Assembly: GCA_018806915.1 (NCBI GenBank)
Contig: JAGKQI010000104.1
Coordinates: 682,001 to 746,000, forward strand
Origin: Phytophthora colocasiae
Lineage: Eukaryota; Oomycota; Peronosporomycetes; Peronosporales; Peronosporaceae
Reading direction: 5' to 3'
DNA length: 64,000 nt
The notes under the pieces: generated by a model
The model's database searches: none
The model's input: the letters and a program-made list of their open reading frames with translations, nothing else
Told to the model about the DNA's origin: nothing
Made by a program: the position numbers and the translations under genes
Part shown: one piece after another, positions 48,321-60,353 of the stretch
Layout: each line of letters begins with the position of its first letter
How positions within the stretch are numbered: the stretch's first letter is position 1

Positions 48321-51300
48321 TCAGCTATTCACTACAGATAGGTGACTCACTCGCTTCTTCTTCTTCTTCGACGCCAACTCAATTCCAAACTTCTTGTAAT
48401 ACTCTTCTCGAACGGGTGCTCGTGTGTAGACCAGTCCACTGTATACCTTGCTTCGCTCCCCTTTCATTCTCTTGGAAGTCTGTGTTTGTGACAAACACAT
48501 CATTGTTATGTAGTGTTGGAGAATGCAGGAGAAGATTCACCACTTACAATTTCCTTAATGGTCTTGTGGTGATTTTTTGCTCTCGGCGTAAATCCGATGC
48601 GTTTAAATGATGCGAGTGCTGACCCTCGTGCCTCATTCTGCTTCAAGGTCTCTTGAGGATTCACATCAGAATATCTGCATCTATCGATAACATCTGGAAA
48701 TGACTTTCCTTCAGAGAAATACGAGTTGAATCGGGTTTCTTCTTCGAGGAAAACCTGAGGAATCCAACACGAGGGGCATGAGATTATGGCTTTGAAAAGT
48801 CCGTATTATCAGTAGTTACTCACCCCGATAGTGAAGAAGTCTGCTCGATTAAATGTGAGCCAGAACTTGGACCGATAGAGCAGTGGTGTATCACACCGAT
48901 CCCACAAATCGTACACCTTTCGACGCCCCTCTTCGAGCATGCCAACTTTCCACCTACGAAATCACAAGCACAGTTAGATAAGAATGATCTTCTTACGATA
49001 TACCGCCGATGTAAATGTTCTTACTTCGTAGTGCGCTTTCGCGATATGAAGCCTCGGATACGGCTCTGAGCCCGAACAGTTTGGTGCTTCAAATTCGCGT
49101 AGTTGCACTTATCAAAGCTACCACGCCATAGAGCTTGAAGGCAACGAACCCCTCGAGTTATGCGTCGATATCGTGCACGTACAACGTAACCCCTGGCCAT
49201 AAATTGGAGCTTGAGCAGTGCTTCATGCTGTCTTCGATACTTCAGTATCGCGTAGTGTGTGCGATAATTTTTCTGAATCATAATAGCCGCACTCCGAAGT
49301 GCTAAAAAATTATGGCGATCTTCCTTTCCCTGCAGCAAATTCATTTTGTCGTTTGAGTTTAAAAACCTCCGGGAATACAGAGATAATCCGATTCTGTCTG
49401 TACCTTCATCCAGGCGATTACCCATCTCTGAATTGATACAGCGGCTCTCCTTAGTTTGCGATACATCTTTCGTGTGCTGTACATTCGGTATTGTGTCTGA
49501 AGCTGTTGCAAATATTCAATGGCGTCAGTCTGAAACTCGGAGGTACTCAAGGCTTAACTCAAAACATACGCTGATGATTAGATGACGTGTGGCTTCCCAA
49601 CTTGCACCACTACCAACAAACGATCTGCTGTAGCAACAATTAGTTCGAGCTACAGCCATATTACCAACTCGACCTTACGTTGCAGTCTTGAAGATACCGT
49701 GGTGGAAACTCACTCGAGATACGTTGCGCTGTTGCTCTCGAGAACTGTATAGCTCACGGGGTTTCCTTACGTTGCCAAACATGTTTCTGTGGGAAGCGTA
49801 CAAGTTTGGATAAAGTTAGCCCGGTTCCCCGAATTCTAACAAACCGAATCCTTACTTTTTCAGCCGTGGAAATGATTTATACTGGAGACAGCTCGCGTTA
49901 ATATAAAGACGTAAAAACCTGAAAGTGAGAGTGGTAACGTACCTTGTAAATTGTCCCGTCGTCAGGAAGACCGATATTTGACGGAGGTGGAGCGATAAAC
50001 GTTTCTTGGATTTCATCCGAGCGGTCATCCAAGAAACTGCAGTCGTACTTCTTCTTCCCAATGGACAACGAACGGTTGAGTTTCTGATTGATAGACTGGT
50101 CGAAAAACAGCACTTCTGGAAGCTGTTGGTTGAATACGCGGTCTTCAATGAAGCGGTCGAACATTTGCGTAGCAATCAGCTGAGAAACAAATGGACGAGA
50201 TGCAGCATCAAAGTTGTCGTGAAGAAATCGCTTGCTGTCGAACAGCTCTGGTGTCCCCCCGTGCCCTGGTAGAGCTGATGAGTTTTGCTGAAACAAAGCA
50301 ATTGTTAGAAAGCATGCAACTGTCGTAGCACAACATGCAAACTCACCAAATAGCTGGCATACTTCTTTAAGAGGGTCACAAAAAACCGTAAGAATGCTTT
50401 CCGAGTTCCTTCTGTAGAAAAATTGTCTGTTTCGTTGTATCGACTGTCGGTAAGCCCTCCACTTGCATCACTTCCGGTTGATGATATCGCCGATGCCGAC
50501 GAAGAAAACATGTGTCGATTAATATGACCCGAACTTGATCGAGGAAACGATGCCGAGGGAGATGTGGTCAAAGTCGAAGAAGGAAGACTGAATGCTGCGC
50601 TAGACCTTCTTCCACGCTTTATCTTGCCAATCGAATAGTGCGAGTTGAGGGAATCCGCCATGTTCGACTCGGAATAAGATGTTGATAAAGGAATTGTTTG
50701 CCCATGGTCCGAAGCAAAATTGCCAATAGGTTCTAGGTGTTCTTCATTCGGAAAAGCCTGTGGTCACACACTTCGTTAATGCTGCACAAATAACTGAAAG
50801 AAATTAATAACACACACTCAGTACGTACCAAGTCTACACGACTGATTCCCGCAGCATACGGCTCAAATATCTAAAATGAAACACCAACATCGTCAATCGT
50901 CTTCTGGTTTGGTGCAATACGACTATGATCACGTACGCTAGCAACTTCTGCCAGTTTTGCGCGCAGTTTAGACCCCTCACGATCCGGAATTTTCGGTACT
51001 GCAATATTTTTGCCCGAATCATCTACTGCAGGAATTACACTGCGGTACAGTAAAGTACATTAGGCAGTGAAAATATGACCGGGACCGCGTGCAAACTAAC
51101 CGATTGTGATCCAGATCAACAAATACGACATTGGTAGTTCGACTGGCAACTTGCTTGAGACAGTCTGAGTGAGTACCAACTAGGAATGGGACGGGTGCCT
51201 GCATCAAACCAGTTAGAAGCTAGAACTGTGACTTAACATATCTTTGTTGTATGCTTACGTCAATTACATCGATGAGAGACATCGGGAGAACAGGGATGTA

Positions 51301-53093
51301 AGCTCCTTGCCAAGAAAACGGTAGTAGCATCGCCATGAGCGCTTCCGCTACTGGCGTAAGAAGACCAACGTGCTTTGAGCATAAAACGACCTAGTATAAG
51401 CACACATGCGAAATAGTGTTAGTACATTCAATTGCCTGTGGATCATTGCTCGTAGACTCACCTTGAGCTCCAAGGCTACGCACGAGAAGACTAGCAATAC
51501 ATTGTTCAGATCCAAAACTTGAAACAAAGGCCGAAATGGAAACTGAATGCAATGATTCACGAGTTACATGTAAGCAAATATCGCCAACAACAGGGAAGGA
51601 GTTTGGAATGCAAACTAGCATAGACGTACGTCAACCAGAGGGAGCTCGTTTTTCGGAGGGCGTGAAATAATTAAATTCCGATCCGGCAACGTTAGCTGGA
51701 CTTGAATTTGTCCCGGTGGTGGTAATGGAATCTCAGCTAAGAAATTCGCGATATATCGCTCAATCGGCATTGGCGAGTCAGACAACGTCACACGATAAAT
51801 CTGCAGTACAACACACGCGCGTAAGTCGTTAGATTATATCCAGTTAAAAGTGGAGACAATTATTACCTGCTGAAGAAATTGCCGAAAAGCTGAAAAGTAC
51901 GGGTAATGTGACGTCACAATAATGCATTTTGGGCAGAAAACAGGTCCGGGCGCACTTGCCACATCACCAGAAAGATCTTGCACCCATTGTGGCAATTGAG
52001 TTCGCTGGTTGTCATCGATTCCATCTGATTGGTGTAGGCCGTTGGATGGTCGGCGACGGTGGCGTGCACGGTGATAATGAGGTGCAATTAGGGATACGAC
52101 TTCTAGTGGATGAAGCTCTTCATAGAACTTCAGCGCACACGCGTAAATCTTGACACCGCTCACATTCGTAAGAACAAACGAGAAAAACACAGGAGCAACG
52201 TAGCTTCTGCTTAGCCCAAAACCTCCTGGAAAAGCAAATTCAGCAATGTGCGCTGGCAATGGAGCGTCTCCGTGCATTTCTGGGAACGTGTCGATCACAT
52301 CCGGGAGAAAGCGAATCTCTGTTGGGCTTTTCGTTTTCTCGACTACACAATACGCATACAGCTCATTAATCCACATATTAAAAAACTACGCCAGGAGGTA
52401 CTTACTACTTTGGTCTGGGATTAATGCACCACGACCCACAACGACAAAATAGTTGAGTAAGCGCTTTGTCACTTCGACAACACTACCTGGCTTTATTGCG
52501 CTGGGCCCAGCACTTTGCGTTCTTTGGATAGGACTTCGTTGTTGATTCTGATCCACCGTGGATCCAGGTGGCACTTCAATCAACCCACCGGTCGAAGACA
52601 AAGGTATTGGTTCTTCGGGGTTTTCAGGAGTATCCTGGCTTTGTTTCTTGAGCGAATATGGCAGCTTGGTAAATTGTTTGTCTACGTACTTGGCGCGGAT
52701 ACATTTCTCGCGAATATCTGTAGCAGTGTTAGGCAACAGTTCCACCGTTGTGTCAACTTCTAGCCACTTATCGAGGTGCTTGCTGTAGATTTCATTGACG
52801 TTTTTATTTCCACCCTTCATGGCAGCAACTTCGTCTTCCGTCCACGTGTCCAGATGAAGAGATTTGACTCTCGAGAGCTGAACACCTAGTTTCCGATGAG
52901 CACCAGCACAATGGATACATAAGAATGCACCGACGGTCGTGCTGGCCCAGATAGAATCATTTAGTCGTGAGGTGCAGTCAGCACAGCACTGGTTTTCTGA
53001 GTTGGAATGCATAATCTCTGTCAGCTTGCGGGACGCTTGGTGCTGCGCTACAGGTGCATGACTGGCGCCATTGGAGCGCGAGAACATCATCAT
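48321..53093 (-). CDS. ArfGAP-DENN-IQ fusion protein
   Basis: Eighteen exons, 1,221 residues: 52406-53093, 51867-52342, 51630-51800, 51462-51542, 51259-51390, 51101-51198, 50937-51039, 50829-50870, 50347-50757, 49943-50287, 49856-49881, 49679-49786, 49570-49627, 49404-49529, 49025-49329, 48824-48953, 48548-48754 and 48321-48479. All phases close. An N-terminal ArfGAP zinc finger (C37, C40, C59, C62) has the arginine finger R67 in A-H-R-K-L-G. Upstream, core and downstream DENN modules span ~208-850 (core: L-V-F-S-C-V-A-L-E, V-L-C-S-K-H, F-V-D-L-D). Two or three IQ-like helices follow at ~930-1040 (A-A-I-M-I-Q-K-N-Y-R). ArfGAPs switch off Arf; DENN proteins activate Rabs. The fusion suggests direct Arf-to-Rab coupling on membranes, perhaps under calmodulin control. 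The 40-nt intron before exon 14 and the 26-nt exon 11 are the least certain. Confidence 0.82.
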
Positions 53094-53628
53094 TCTGACT
53101 CTGGACTTCTGTTCCAGCAGTGCAATAACGACTCACACCAGCTAGAAGAAGACTGAAGCTATTCTCCCTCACGCGCCTCCTATTTATATCGGCCGATGAC
53201 CAGCGGAACGCAAAGCAGAGCATTCCACGTGCTTGAAACCCTGAAACCGCTCGTCGTAGCACAGCTGAAACGCGCTCCAAGAAGCGGCCGAAGCTTATCT
53301 ATCGATGCGGAAGCGCCGCATCTTATTGCCACGGATGCGGAATGCAGAGTGAATGTGCAAGTGCAACAAGGTGCAAACTGCATCATGTCGCTTGAAGGTG
53401 ACGAGAAGGTCGCAGCAATCACGGTTAATCTTAGCCCTTTCCCTAGTACGGTTCAGTGAACCGTGATGTCCTCAGTTGGACCGAGCGGTCGAGAGGTAAA
53501 GGACCAATCAGCAGCCGGATTGCACGATTGGTTGGCCCTGGCAGGCGCTTTTGGCTGCCTGTGAGCCTCGCTACCCTCCACGCCGCTAACAGTACGGAAC
53601 TGCACCAAAACTCCCAAGAAAAGCAAAC
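53094..53628 (+). other. Divergent intergenic region
   Basis: A 535-bp region between the ArfGAP-DENN start (minus) and the eL27 start (plus). It probably carries both promoters. An 87-codon plus-strand frame at 53196-53459 has no recognisable features. Confidence 0.5.
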
Positions 53629-54461
53629 ATGGGCATGTAAGTGAATGAATCAGCCCAAGGGGAGGGCAAGCAACAGGACCGTCGCCTTCGCTCGCTATGT
53701 TGCACTGCGGGTCTAACAGGCCAGCTTCGAGATTTCTAGCGCCTGGATATCGAAAAGGAGGGCTGGATGATGGACAGACAGATCAGATGCGTATCAAAAC
53801 AGCGAGCAGGGCGGAGGCGACAGGAACTACAACAGGGAAAAATAAAGAAAAGAGACTGACGCACATGTGTGCTGCTGTGTAGTGTCAAGAACGGAAAGGT
53901 TGTTGTGCTGCTTAACGGCCGCTTTGCTGGCCGCAAGGCTATCGTTGTGAAGACCTACGATGAGGGCCACGCCGACCGCAAGTTCGGCCACGCCATCGGT
54001 ACGCCAGCAATACTGGAAGACAGGTTTAACCAAGAGGATGTTTTTTGCTGACGCTCGGTGCTTTTTGTATTGCATTACTTTACAGTTGCCGGCATTGACC
54101 GTTACCCGCGCAAGGTGACCCGCTCGATGGGCAAGAACAAGCTCAAGAAGCGCTCCAAGGTCAAACCGTTCGTCAAGTACGTCAACTACAACCACATCAT
54201 GCCCACCCGTTACGTTGCCGACATTGACCTGAAGAAGGTCCTGGACGACGAGGTGCTGGCCAACCCGGAGACCCGCATTGAGTCTCGCAAGACCATCAAG
54301 AAGGTGTTCGAGGAGCGGTATGTTAATGTTGTTGATATGTTTTTAGTGGATTGATGCTAACGTTTTTTTTTGGTGTGTACAGCTACCTCAACCAGGCTGC
54401 GTGCAAGTCGGAGAAGAAGGCTGCTGGTGTCAGCTTCTTCTTCAAGAAGCTCCGCTTCTAA
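53629..54461 (+). CDS. RPL27: 60S ribosomal protein eL27
   Basis: Four exons: 53629-53636, 53883-53998, 54086-54317 and 54383-54461, giving 144 residues. The first exon holds only ATG GGC AT; joined to the next it reads M-G-I-V-K-N-G-K-V-V-V-L-L, the family's KOW-domain start. Conserved blocks follow (G-R-K-A-I-V-V-K; F-G-H-A-I; Y-P-R-K-V-T). The C-terminus is F-F-F-K-K-L-R-F, as expected. Length and motifs match eL27 (usually ~136 residues). The 246-nt first intron directly after the second codon is typical of ribosomal protein genes. It is convergent with the F-box/LRR gene, 199 bp apart. Confidence 0.95.
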
Positions 54462-54660
54462 GTGCAATCTGCTGTTTGCGTCTAGAGGCTGGTGGGAATC
54501 GGGGTATTAACATAAATGCAGCCTATTCCAGTTCCGTTCCGTTTCGGGGAAACAAATCATAAATCTGACGAGTTTGTGTTGAAGTTTTTGCGGTTAGCGG
54601 TGGTAAAACGGTGTGCATTCCGTGTACCAATTGTATATTTGGGCTCCAGTTTATTTTCTG

Positions 54661-56467
54661 CTAAAATCTCATCGTCGTCTTCGGTAGGATGCTCCACGCA
54701 ATTGCGTAGTCCTCGGCGTTGTTATCGCTTCCAGACTCGTCCGAGCCGCTACTGCTTTTGTTGGGGTCTATCATCTCTATCTTTTTCCTCTCAGCAAACA
54801 ACTTGTCCCACTTGCTCAAGTTGCCTGTACCTAGGATCCGGTGTACCCGCTCGTTGTACTTGCCCCTCATTTTTCGTGAAATAGAACGACATGAGTCAAC
54901 ACGCACGAGGTGAAGGCGAGGGCATTGAGCTTCAAGTGCATGCAAGCTTGCGTCTGTCACAGGCGTACCCTGAGCGCCCGTAGACAAAACGATTAACGAT
55001 CAGACATAATAGTCAGCAGCACTGCTTTCAACAAACCTTTAAATCGATCAGCTCCAAATTCGCGCACCCGGCAATTGCAGTGACTCCATCGTCGGAAATC
55101 GAGCGACAGTCCTAAGGGAAACAAACGTTCTCAGCAATCACGTTGTTGTTATCGACATGCACGAGGTAATATCATCCGTACCTGAAGTGAAAGATATCGC
55201 AGTGAAGGTGCAACTTCGGATATTCCTCTCAAACCTTCATCGTTGATTTTGGTTTTGTCTAGAATAAGCACTTGCAGCCGAGGCAATGTTGTAGATCTCT
55301 GTAAATGCAAACACCGTTAAAAGACTGAATTTTGCAACGGAAGCATGCACATTAAAAGATACCAACCGGGAAGGAAGAGATACCACGACAAGATGACAAA
55401 TCTAACCACCGCAACGATTCCCACAGAGCTTCGGACAAGACCTGGAGATTACAAAGATTTACACTGGAGCAATTACTACCGGGAGGAGGCAACGGATGTC
55501 AGTACTACATGTAGAAAGATAGACGAGAAAGATCATGTTCCACCAACCTTATCGTCAGCTCCTCCAACCTTACAGTGTACCTGGCTAGGTCTCTAAAGAC
55601 CCGAGAGTCCAAACTCGTAGCATCTGTAAAAAAAAAAGTAAAAACAAAGCTCCATCAGGATCACTGAATGTAGCAGCACAAATTGAAGATCATCCTCAAA
55701 CCAGTGAAAAAAATCTTCTCCAGAGTACTCCCGCAGGCCCTAATGAGTGCAGTTGCTGCTTGGTTGGTCATGAAGTTGCACCCGTTGAGAAAAATTTCAC
55801 GTAATGCCACAGCATCACGTGGCCACTTGCTCAACGTCAAAGCTCGGCAGTCCAATAGTTCTAATGTCTGAAAAGCATCAAGTTTTCAGCTACTGACACA
55901 AAGCTGCCCGGTGACTCGTATGGATACTAACCTTCAGATCGGGGCAACGCTGCACGATGTTAAAGATCTGTTTCTTCTGCATCCTTTTGCGCCATGTATT
56001 ACGATTAGAAATGATTGCATCTGGGCGTAATGGAGGAATTCGTCACCTGTGTGCGCGGAAGACGCAAAGCTTCTGCTGCTGCACGATGAGGTCAACGTGT
56101 GCGTCGACTAGTGTGATGTCAGGCAAAATGAGTCGCGTCAGATTCTGGTTAGCGCGCTCCAGCATAACGCTGACATCACGTCGCAGTGAAGGCTGCACTG
56201 GAACCCGACCAAAGTCAAGTTCCGTGACTGGCAGTTCCTCCCGACTTAGTCGTAGCCAACGTTTGCACACGGCTTCAACTCGGAGGCGGTCGGGAACCAC
56301 CGGCAGGAACAGCATGATGCATCGCTCGGAAACTTCGCTCAGCAATGGTAACTTTGATACTTTAGTGCATTTACGTTGCGATACTGCAACAGAATCATGT
56401 CAGGTATTGGAAGATCAGGTCAAAAGTCAAGTGAAGCATCGCCCACCAGTGGCAGATCCGACCCCAT
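54661..56467 (-). CDS. F-box/leucine-rich-repeat protein
   Basis: Nine exons: 56447-56467, 56047-56351, 55932-55983, 55702-55867, 55544-55623, 55367-55441, 55182-55298, 55037-55111 and 54661-54969, giving 399 residues; phases close. The F-box is at residues ~8-50 (L-S-E-V-S-E-R-C-I-M-L-F-L-P; V-C-K-R-W). Cysteine-containing LRRs follow (L-E-L-L-D-C; L-R-W-L-D-L-S-S-C-R-G-I; L-I-L-D-K-T-K-I-N-D-E-G; L-S-L-Q-D-C-R-S-I-S-D-D-G-V). The C-terminus is basic, then acidic. The pattern resembles AMN1/FBXL-type SCF receptors. The first exon lies in a frame open to 56881, which contains a hydrophobic segment, so an N-terminal extension with a membrane anchor is possible. Confidence 0.85.
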
Positions 56468-56881
56468 TCTTCTGTTTCGGTGACGCTTTAGCTGAAAGGC
56501 GTCGGCGCTGGAGGATCTTGGATAGAGGTACGTCGTCGTCATCTTCGGATGATCCATGCTGTTGTCCTGTATTGAGTTTCGGCGTCTACAAGTGGTCGGG
56601 TACAAAAGATGTGCACTGCAGATGCAAATGATGACGGTTGGTGGCACGTGTAGAAGCTCGACAAAATGGTCGAAGTTTGGATTTGGTGGACTTGGAGTCA
56701 CTTGAAGAGACCTTCTCACGCATTGTGTAGTGACCGCCACTTTTCGTAGGAGGATCACTGTGGTGATGATCACCAGGATCGCTACAAGGTAGCAACAGAA
56801 GTACATTTTTTCTAGAAAAGTACACGCCAAAGGAAACTTGACGTGTTTTACAAGCGATGCTGTTACAGTATGAAAATTCAT

Positions 56882-57980
56882 CGCTCAGTGACACATGGAT
56901 AAACCTCTCCTTGCAAGCATTGGATGCATAATCTGCAGAGGACACCTGAATTTTGGCTATCCGTTCGAAAATTTTCTAGTTGACGCGGTACGTTACCGGT
57001 GGTGCCAGCGGACTCGGAGTCCACTACTCCCGACGACGTGAGCCACTTTCTAGTCCATGCGGAGGTTTACTACATGTAGCGCGTGTCCTAGTTTTTTTAT
57101 TGTGAGTTTTTATAAGTTTGTATTTGCTCGCATGACGATGTTGAGGGGTATACAACTAGTTACATGTACTTCAGTACAGAGCATTCTCTGAAGATTCATG
57201 AAACAACAGGGACAATCTCTTACTAAAATACGTACATACTGTAAAGCTCGTCATTCATGCGGACCTGCTATTCAAAGCGTCGTGTCCACAACAAAGCTCA
57301 CAAATTGTGCCTCCCTTACAATTGTGAAATGTTGCTGTCACACTGACTGACCAGGCTGTACATGTAGTGTAGTGTCACAGGGCACAGCGCACCGCAAAAT
57401 CACGCAGTTACTCTTTGGATATTGCACAGTTACCTTCCAGCAGCAGCACTGGAATTTCCGACTGCTATGCCTTATTTCGACCGCGAACATGAAGAACGTC
57501 GCTGGTTTCGTCGACGTTATTTAACCCTTTTGCAAATAAATAACCAACATCGTTGCCATCATCCGACAGTTCGGCCGTGCCGCCCAAACGATGGGGAGGA
57601 AGTTCGCGGGATCCACCTGGTGGTTAATGTTTGCGGGTAGGGTATACCATACAAACACCAAGATAAAGTGCTGACTCTCCTGTACCGTTGGAAAAGCTGC
57701 CAGACTAGCGTCACTAACCACATCATGCGATCTGTCCGGCCCAGATGGAGCCGCCACACCTGCAGTTCAGGAATTGCTCGCCCGCGACCAGCCCGACCCC
57801 ATCGAGTCTGGGGATTTGTCCGATTACGTAGCACAGTCGCCCCGTCGCCATCGAGACGCTCAAGCGCTTCTACATCGGCGCTCTCAAGGCCAGTAACATC
57901 CCAGCACCAACGGCCGACTGTCGACGTTTTCCCCGCCTCACCACTGCGCGTTTTGACAGACCGACGGACTAGTAACAGAC
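56882..57980 (+). other. 1.1 kb upstream region of the ferric reductase gene
   Basis: No well-supported gene. Three copies of the palindrome TACATGTA lie within 300 bp. A plus-strand frame at about 57714-57893 looks protein-like and acidic (Q-E-L-L-A-R-D-Q-P-D-P-I-E-S-G-D-L) but ends in a stop, and no splice into the main ORF worked. Confidence 0.5.
57071..57366. promoter_or_regulatory. Cluster of three TACATGTA palindromes
   Basis: Positions 57071-57078, 57161-57168 and 57359-57366. Further copies occur at 4413, 4877, 14727, 25751, 41396, 51565 and 55506. An 8-mer is expected about once in 64 kb, so this is a marked excess. It may be a transcription-factor site; no factor is known to me. 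Confidence 0.45.
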
Positions 57981-60353
57981 ATGGTGAACCTCTCTATGGA
58001 TAGCAACGTGCTGGACTCGCCCGCGGACTCGCTAGACCTGCGTCAGCCACCCTCGGGCTACACCAACAACGGAGACAGTAATCGAGGCGAGAGCAAGTTC
58101 TTCGCGCTCAGTGTGAGCGGTACTAACATGGCTGGGAAGCCTTCGCAGCTTGCCACGCCCTTCGTGTACGGCACACCAGTTGACAAGAATTACAAGACGT
58201 GGCCCTTCCTGACTGTCGCTGTGTGCGCTGCAGTCGTGATTTTCGCCATCATTTACCATGAACTGCCCGAGTACAGACTCGGCTTCCGCTACAGACTTTA
58301 CGTGCTGTTCGGCTCCAAGGTGGAAAGTGCTCAGTGGGTCGGAGGACACCGTGAAGTGGTTGAGTTCGTCGTTAATTACGTGCTGATTGGCCTGCCGTTC
58401 ATGATCGGCGGCATGGCGCTCGCTCTGGGAGATGCATTACCGCCCGTGCCGACGGGAGCTCACCGGACGGTTATGCGTTTCCTCAAGCGCAAGATCTTCG
58501 TCGGAACTATCAACATTTCGTACGCTGAGTCTGTCTGCACGCTCGTGTTCCTTGGATTGAACGCCATTTGGTTCGCTGCTGTGTTCTCTCGCAACTATGG
58601 TGACCTGGTGGAGGCCGATTCCACTGACTTTGCCTCAGTCTTTCGGCTAGTGGGTAAAGTACTTGGATTTAACGCTGTGCTGTGCTTCTCGTTGCTGATT
58701 ATCCCTGCGACGCGAAACTCCTTTTGGATGATCTCCATGGGAATTGACTACTCGCACGCCATCAAGTACCACCGCTGGATCGGATTCTTCACTGTTGCGA
58801 TGGTTGCGCTCCATGCTATCCCGTACTACTACGCGTGGTTCAAGAGCGGCACGTTCCTCGAGTCAGCCTTCCCCTGCTCGGACTGTGACTATGGAACTGC
58901 CGGCAAGTCGCGCCTCCAGAATTTCTGCGGTCAGCTAGCGCTGCTGTGCTGCATCGTCATTGGAGTGACGTCACTGAACCCGATCCGCCGCAAGTACTAC
59001 GACGTGTTCTACTACTGCCACCACCTCTTCATCCTCGTGCTCTTCTTCAGTGCTCTGCACTTTTCGCAGTTCGTCATCTGGATGTACCCTGCTGTTTGCC
59101 TCTACGTCATGCACCGCATCTTGGCTCGAAGCCAGAGTCGGATGCCGTGCGAGGTAGTAGATCTGGAAGCCATTCCCGGTGAGATCACGCGGTTGGTTTT
59201 CCGTCGTTCGCCTGGCAAGTCCGGCCACTACCATGCCGGTCAGTTTGTGTATTTGCGTATCCCGCTGCTTTCACACACTCAGTGGCATCCGTTCAGTATC
59301 AGTTCGTCACCTATCGAGTACGAAGACACGTTCACGGTGCACGTCAAGTGCATTGGTAACTGGACCAAGTCGCTGTATGCAGTCGCTATTCAGGCACGTG
59401 AGGAACGCAAGATGCCACTCATCTACGTCGATGGTTTCTACGGCAAGATGTCGGACGACTTCCAGCACTACCCCGCTCTCGTTTTCGTGGCTGGTGGTAT
59501 TGGTGCGACGCCCGTCATCAGTATTGTGGGCAAGATCCTGGACTGCATGCGCAACAACGACCCAAACATGGAGTTCACACAGGTTTATTTCCACTGGACG
59601 TCACGTGAAATCGGTATTTTCCACGAGTTCGAACCCCTGCTGGATGCCATCGAGCAGTTCGACCCGGACCATGTTAAGTTCAAGGTTCGACTTTGCTTCA
59701 CGGGTGATCAGCACTTGGGAGGCGTGGACATCCCCAACGGCATCACATTAAAGCCTATGGACGACACGAGTATGGTTCCGACCCGTCCGTTCTTCCAATC
59801 TTCGCGATCGGTGCCCCGTCAGATGTTGCTGTTCTTCGTGACATTCACGTGCAGCTTCTGGTGCCTGCTCCTCATCCGGTATAACTACCCGATCCTAGGC
59901 GAGCTGCGGGTGAACCAGAACATGTGGCCGATGCAGCGAGTAGTGGAAGTCCTCATCATGATTGTCGGTGCAGGTGTCGGCTGGGCTGTGGTGTTCACAG
60001 AGCCAACACCTCGATCAATGAGCCGAATGGAGAAGTCTCGCCTTATGCCTACTTTGGGCAGCTATGGGCCCCAGGAGACGATGGCAAATGTCGACCGGTC
60101 TTCAGACTACTCGCACTCGCTCTCGTTCGACGGCCAGGAGGTGCAATTCCACCACCCTGTGAGCCGCTCACGGCTGAATGTCAAGGAGCTGTTCAACGAA
60201 GTAGTAAAGGAGCAGTCGCACAACTTTGCCGTCAACATCACAGGCATCGGCACGTGGGTATCAGGCCCCATGGGTCTGATCCATGCTGTGGAGACAGAGG
60301 CCTCCAACTTCGCTGGCATCTTCGATGTGCACTATGAGGAGTTTGAGATGTAG
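57981..60353 (+). CDS. Ferric-reductase/NADPH-oxidase-type flavocytochrome
   Basis: 790 residues, intronless. A polar N-terminus (~75 residues) is followed by one TM helix and then the ferric-reductase membrane core. The heme ligands are paired His: H-x13-H in H-R-W-I-G ... A-L-H-A, and H-x12-H in Y-C-H-H-L ... A-L-H-F. The FAD site is H-P-F-S-I-S-S-S near residue 436. The NADPH site is G-G-I-G-A-T-P near residue 511. The terminal nucleotide motif is V-S-G-P-M-G. Two further TM helices interrupt the NAD-binding part (about residues 614-675), as in FRO-type metalloreductases. It carries electrons across a membrane from NADPH to Fe3+/Cu2+ or oxygen. Plant-type EF-hands of RBOH are absent, so ferric reductase is the better reading. 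Confidence 0.85.
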   Translation: MVNLSMDSNVLDSPADSLDLRQPPSGYTNNGDSNRGESKFFALSVSGTNMAGKPSQLATPFVYGTPVDKNYKTWPFLTVAVCAAVVIFAIIYHELPEYRLGFRYRLYVLFGSKVESAQWVGGHREVVEFVVNYVLIGLPFMIGGMALALGDALPPVPTGAHRTVMRFLKRKIFVGTINISYAESVCTLVFLGLNAIWFAAVFSRNYGDLVEADSTDFASVFRLVGKVLGFNAVLCFSLLIIPATRNSFWMISMGIDYSHAIKYHRWIGFFTVAMVALHAIPYYYAWFKSGTFLESAFPCSDCDYGTAGKSRLQNFCGQLALLCCIVIGVTSLNPIRRKYYDVFYYCHHLFILVLFFSALHFSQFVIWMYPAVCLYVMHRILARSQSRMPCEVVDLEAIPGEITRLVFRRSPGKSGHYHAGQFVYLRIPLLSHTQWHPFSISSSPIEYEDTFTVHVKCIGNWTKSLYAVAIQAREERKMPLIYVDGFYGKMSDDFQHYPALVFVAGGIGATPVISIVGKILDCMRNNDPNMEFTQVYFHWTSREIGIFHEFEPLLDAIEQFDPDHVKFKVRLCFTGDQHLGGVDIPNGITLKPMDDTSMVPTRPFFQSSRSVPRQMLLFFVTFTCSFWCLLLIRYNYPILGELRVNQNMWPMQRVVEVLIMIVGAGVGWAVVFTEPTPRSMSRMEKSRLMPTLGSYGPQETMANVDRSSDYSHSLSFDGQEVQFHHPVSRSRLNVKELFNEVVKEQSHNFAVNITGIGTWVSGPMGLIHAVETEASNFAGIFDVHYEEFEM

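Noticed and set aside
53196..53459. 87-codon plus-strand ORF between two divergent genes
   Set aside because: It has no domain, overlaps an equally long frame on the other strand and lies where promoters are expected.
55957..56631. 224-codon plus-strand ORF
   Set aside because: It is antisense to spliced, domain-bearing exons of the F-box/LRR gene and has no recognisable features.
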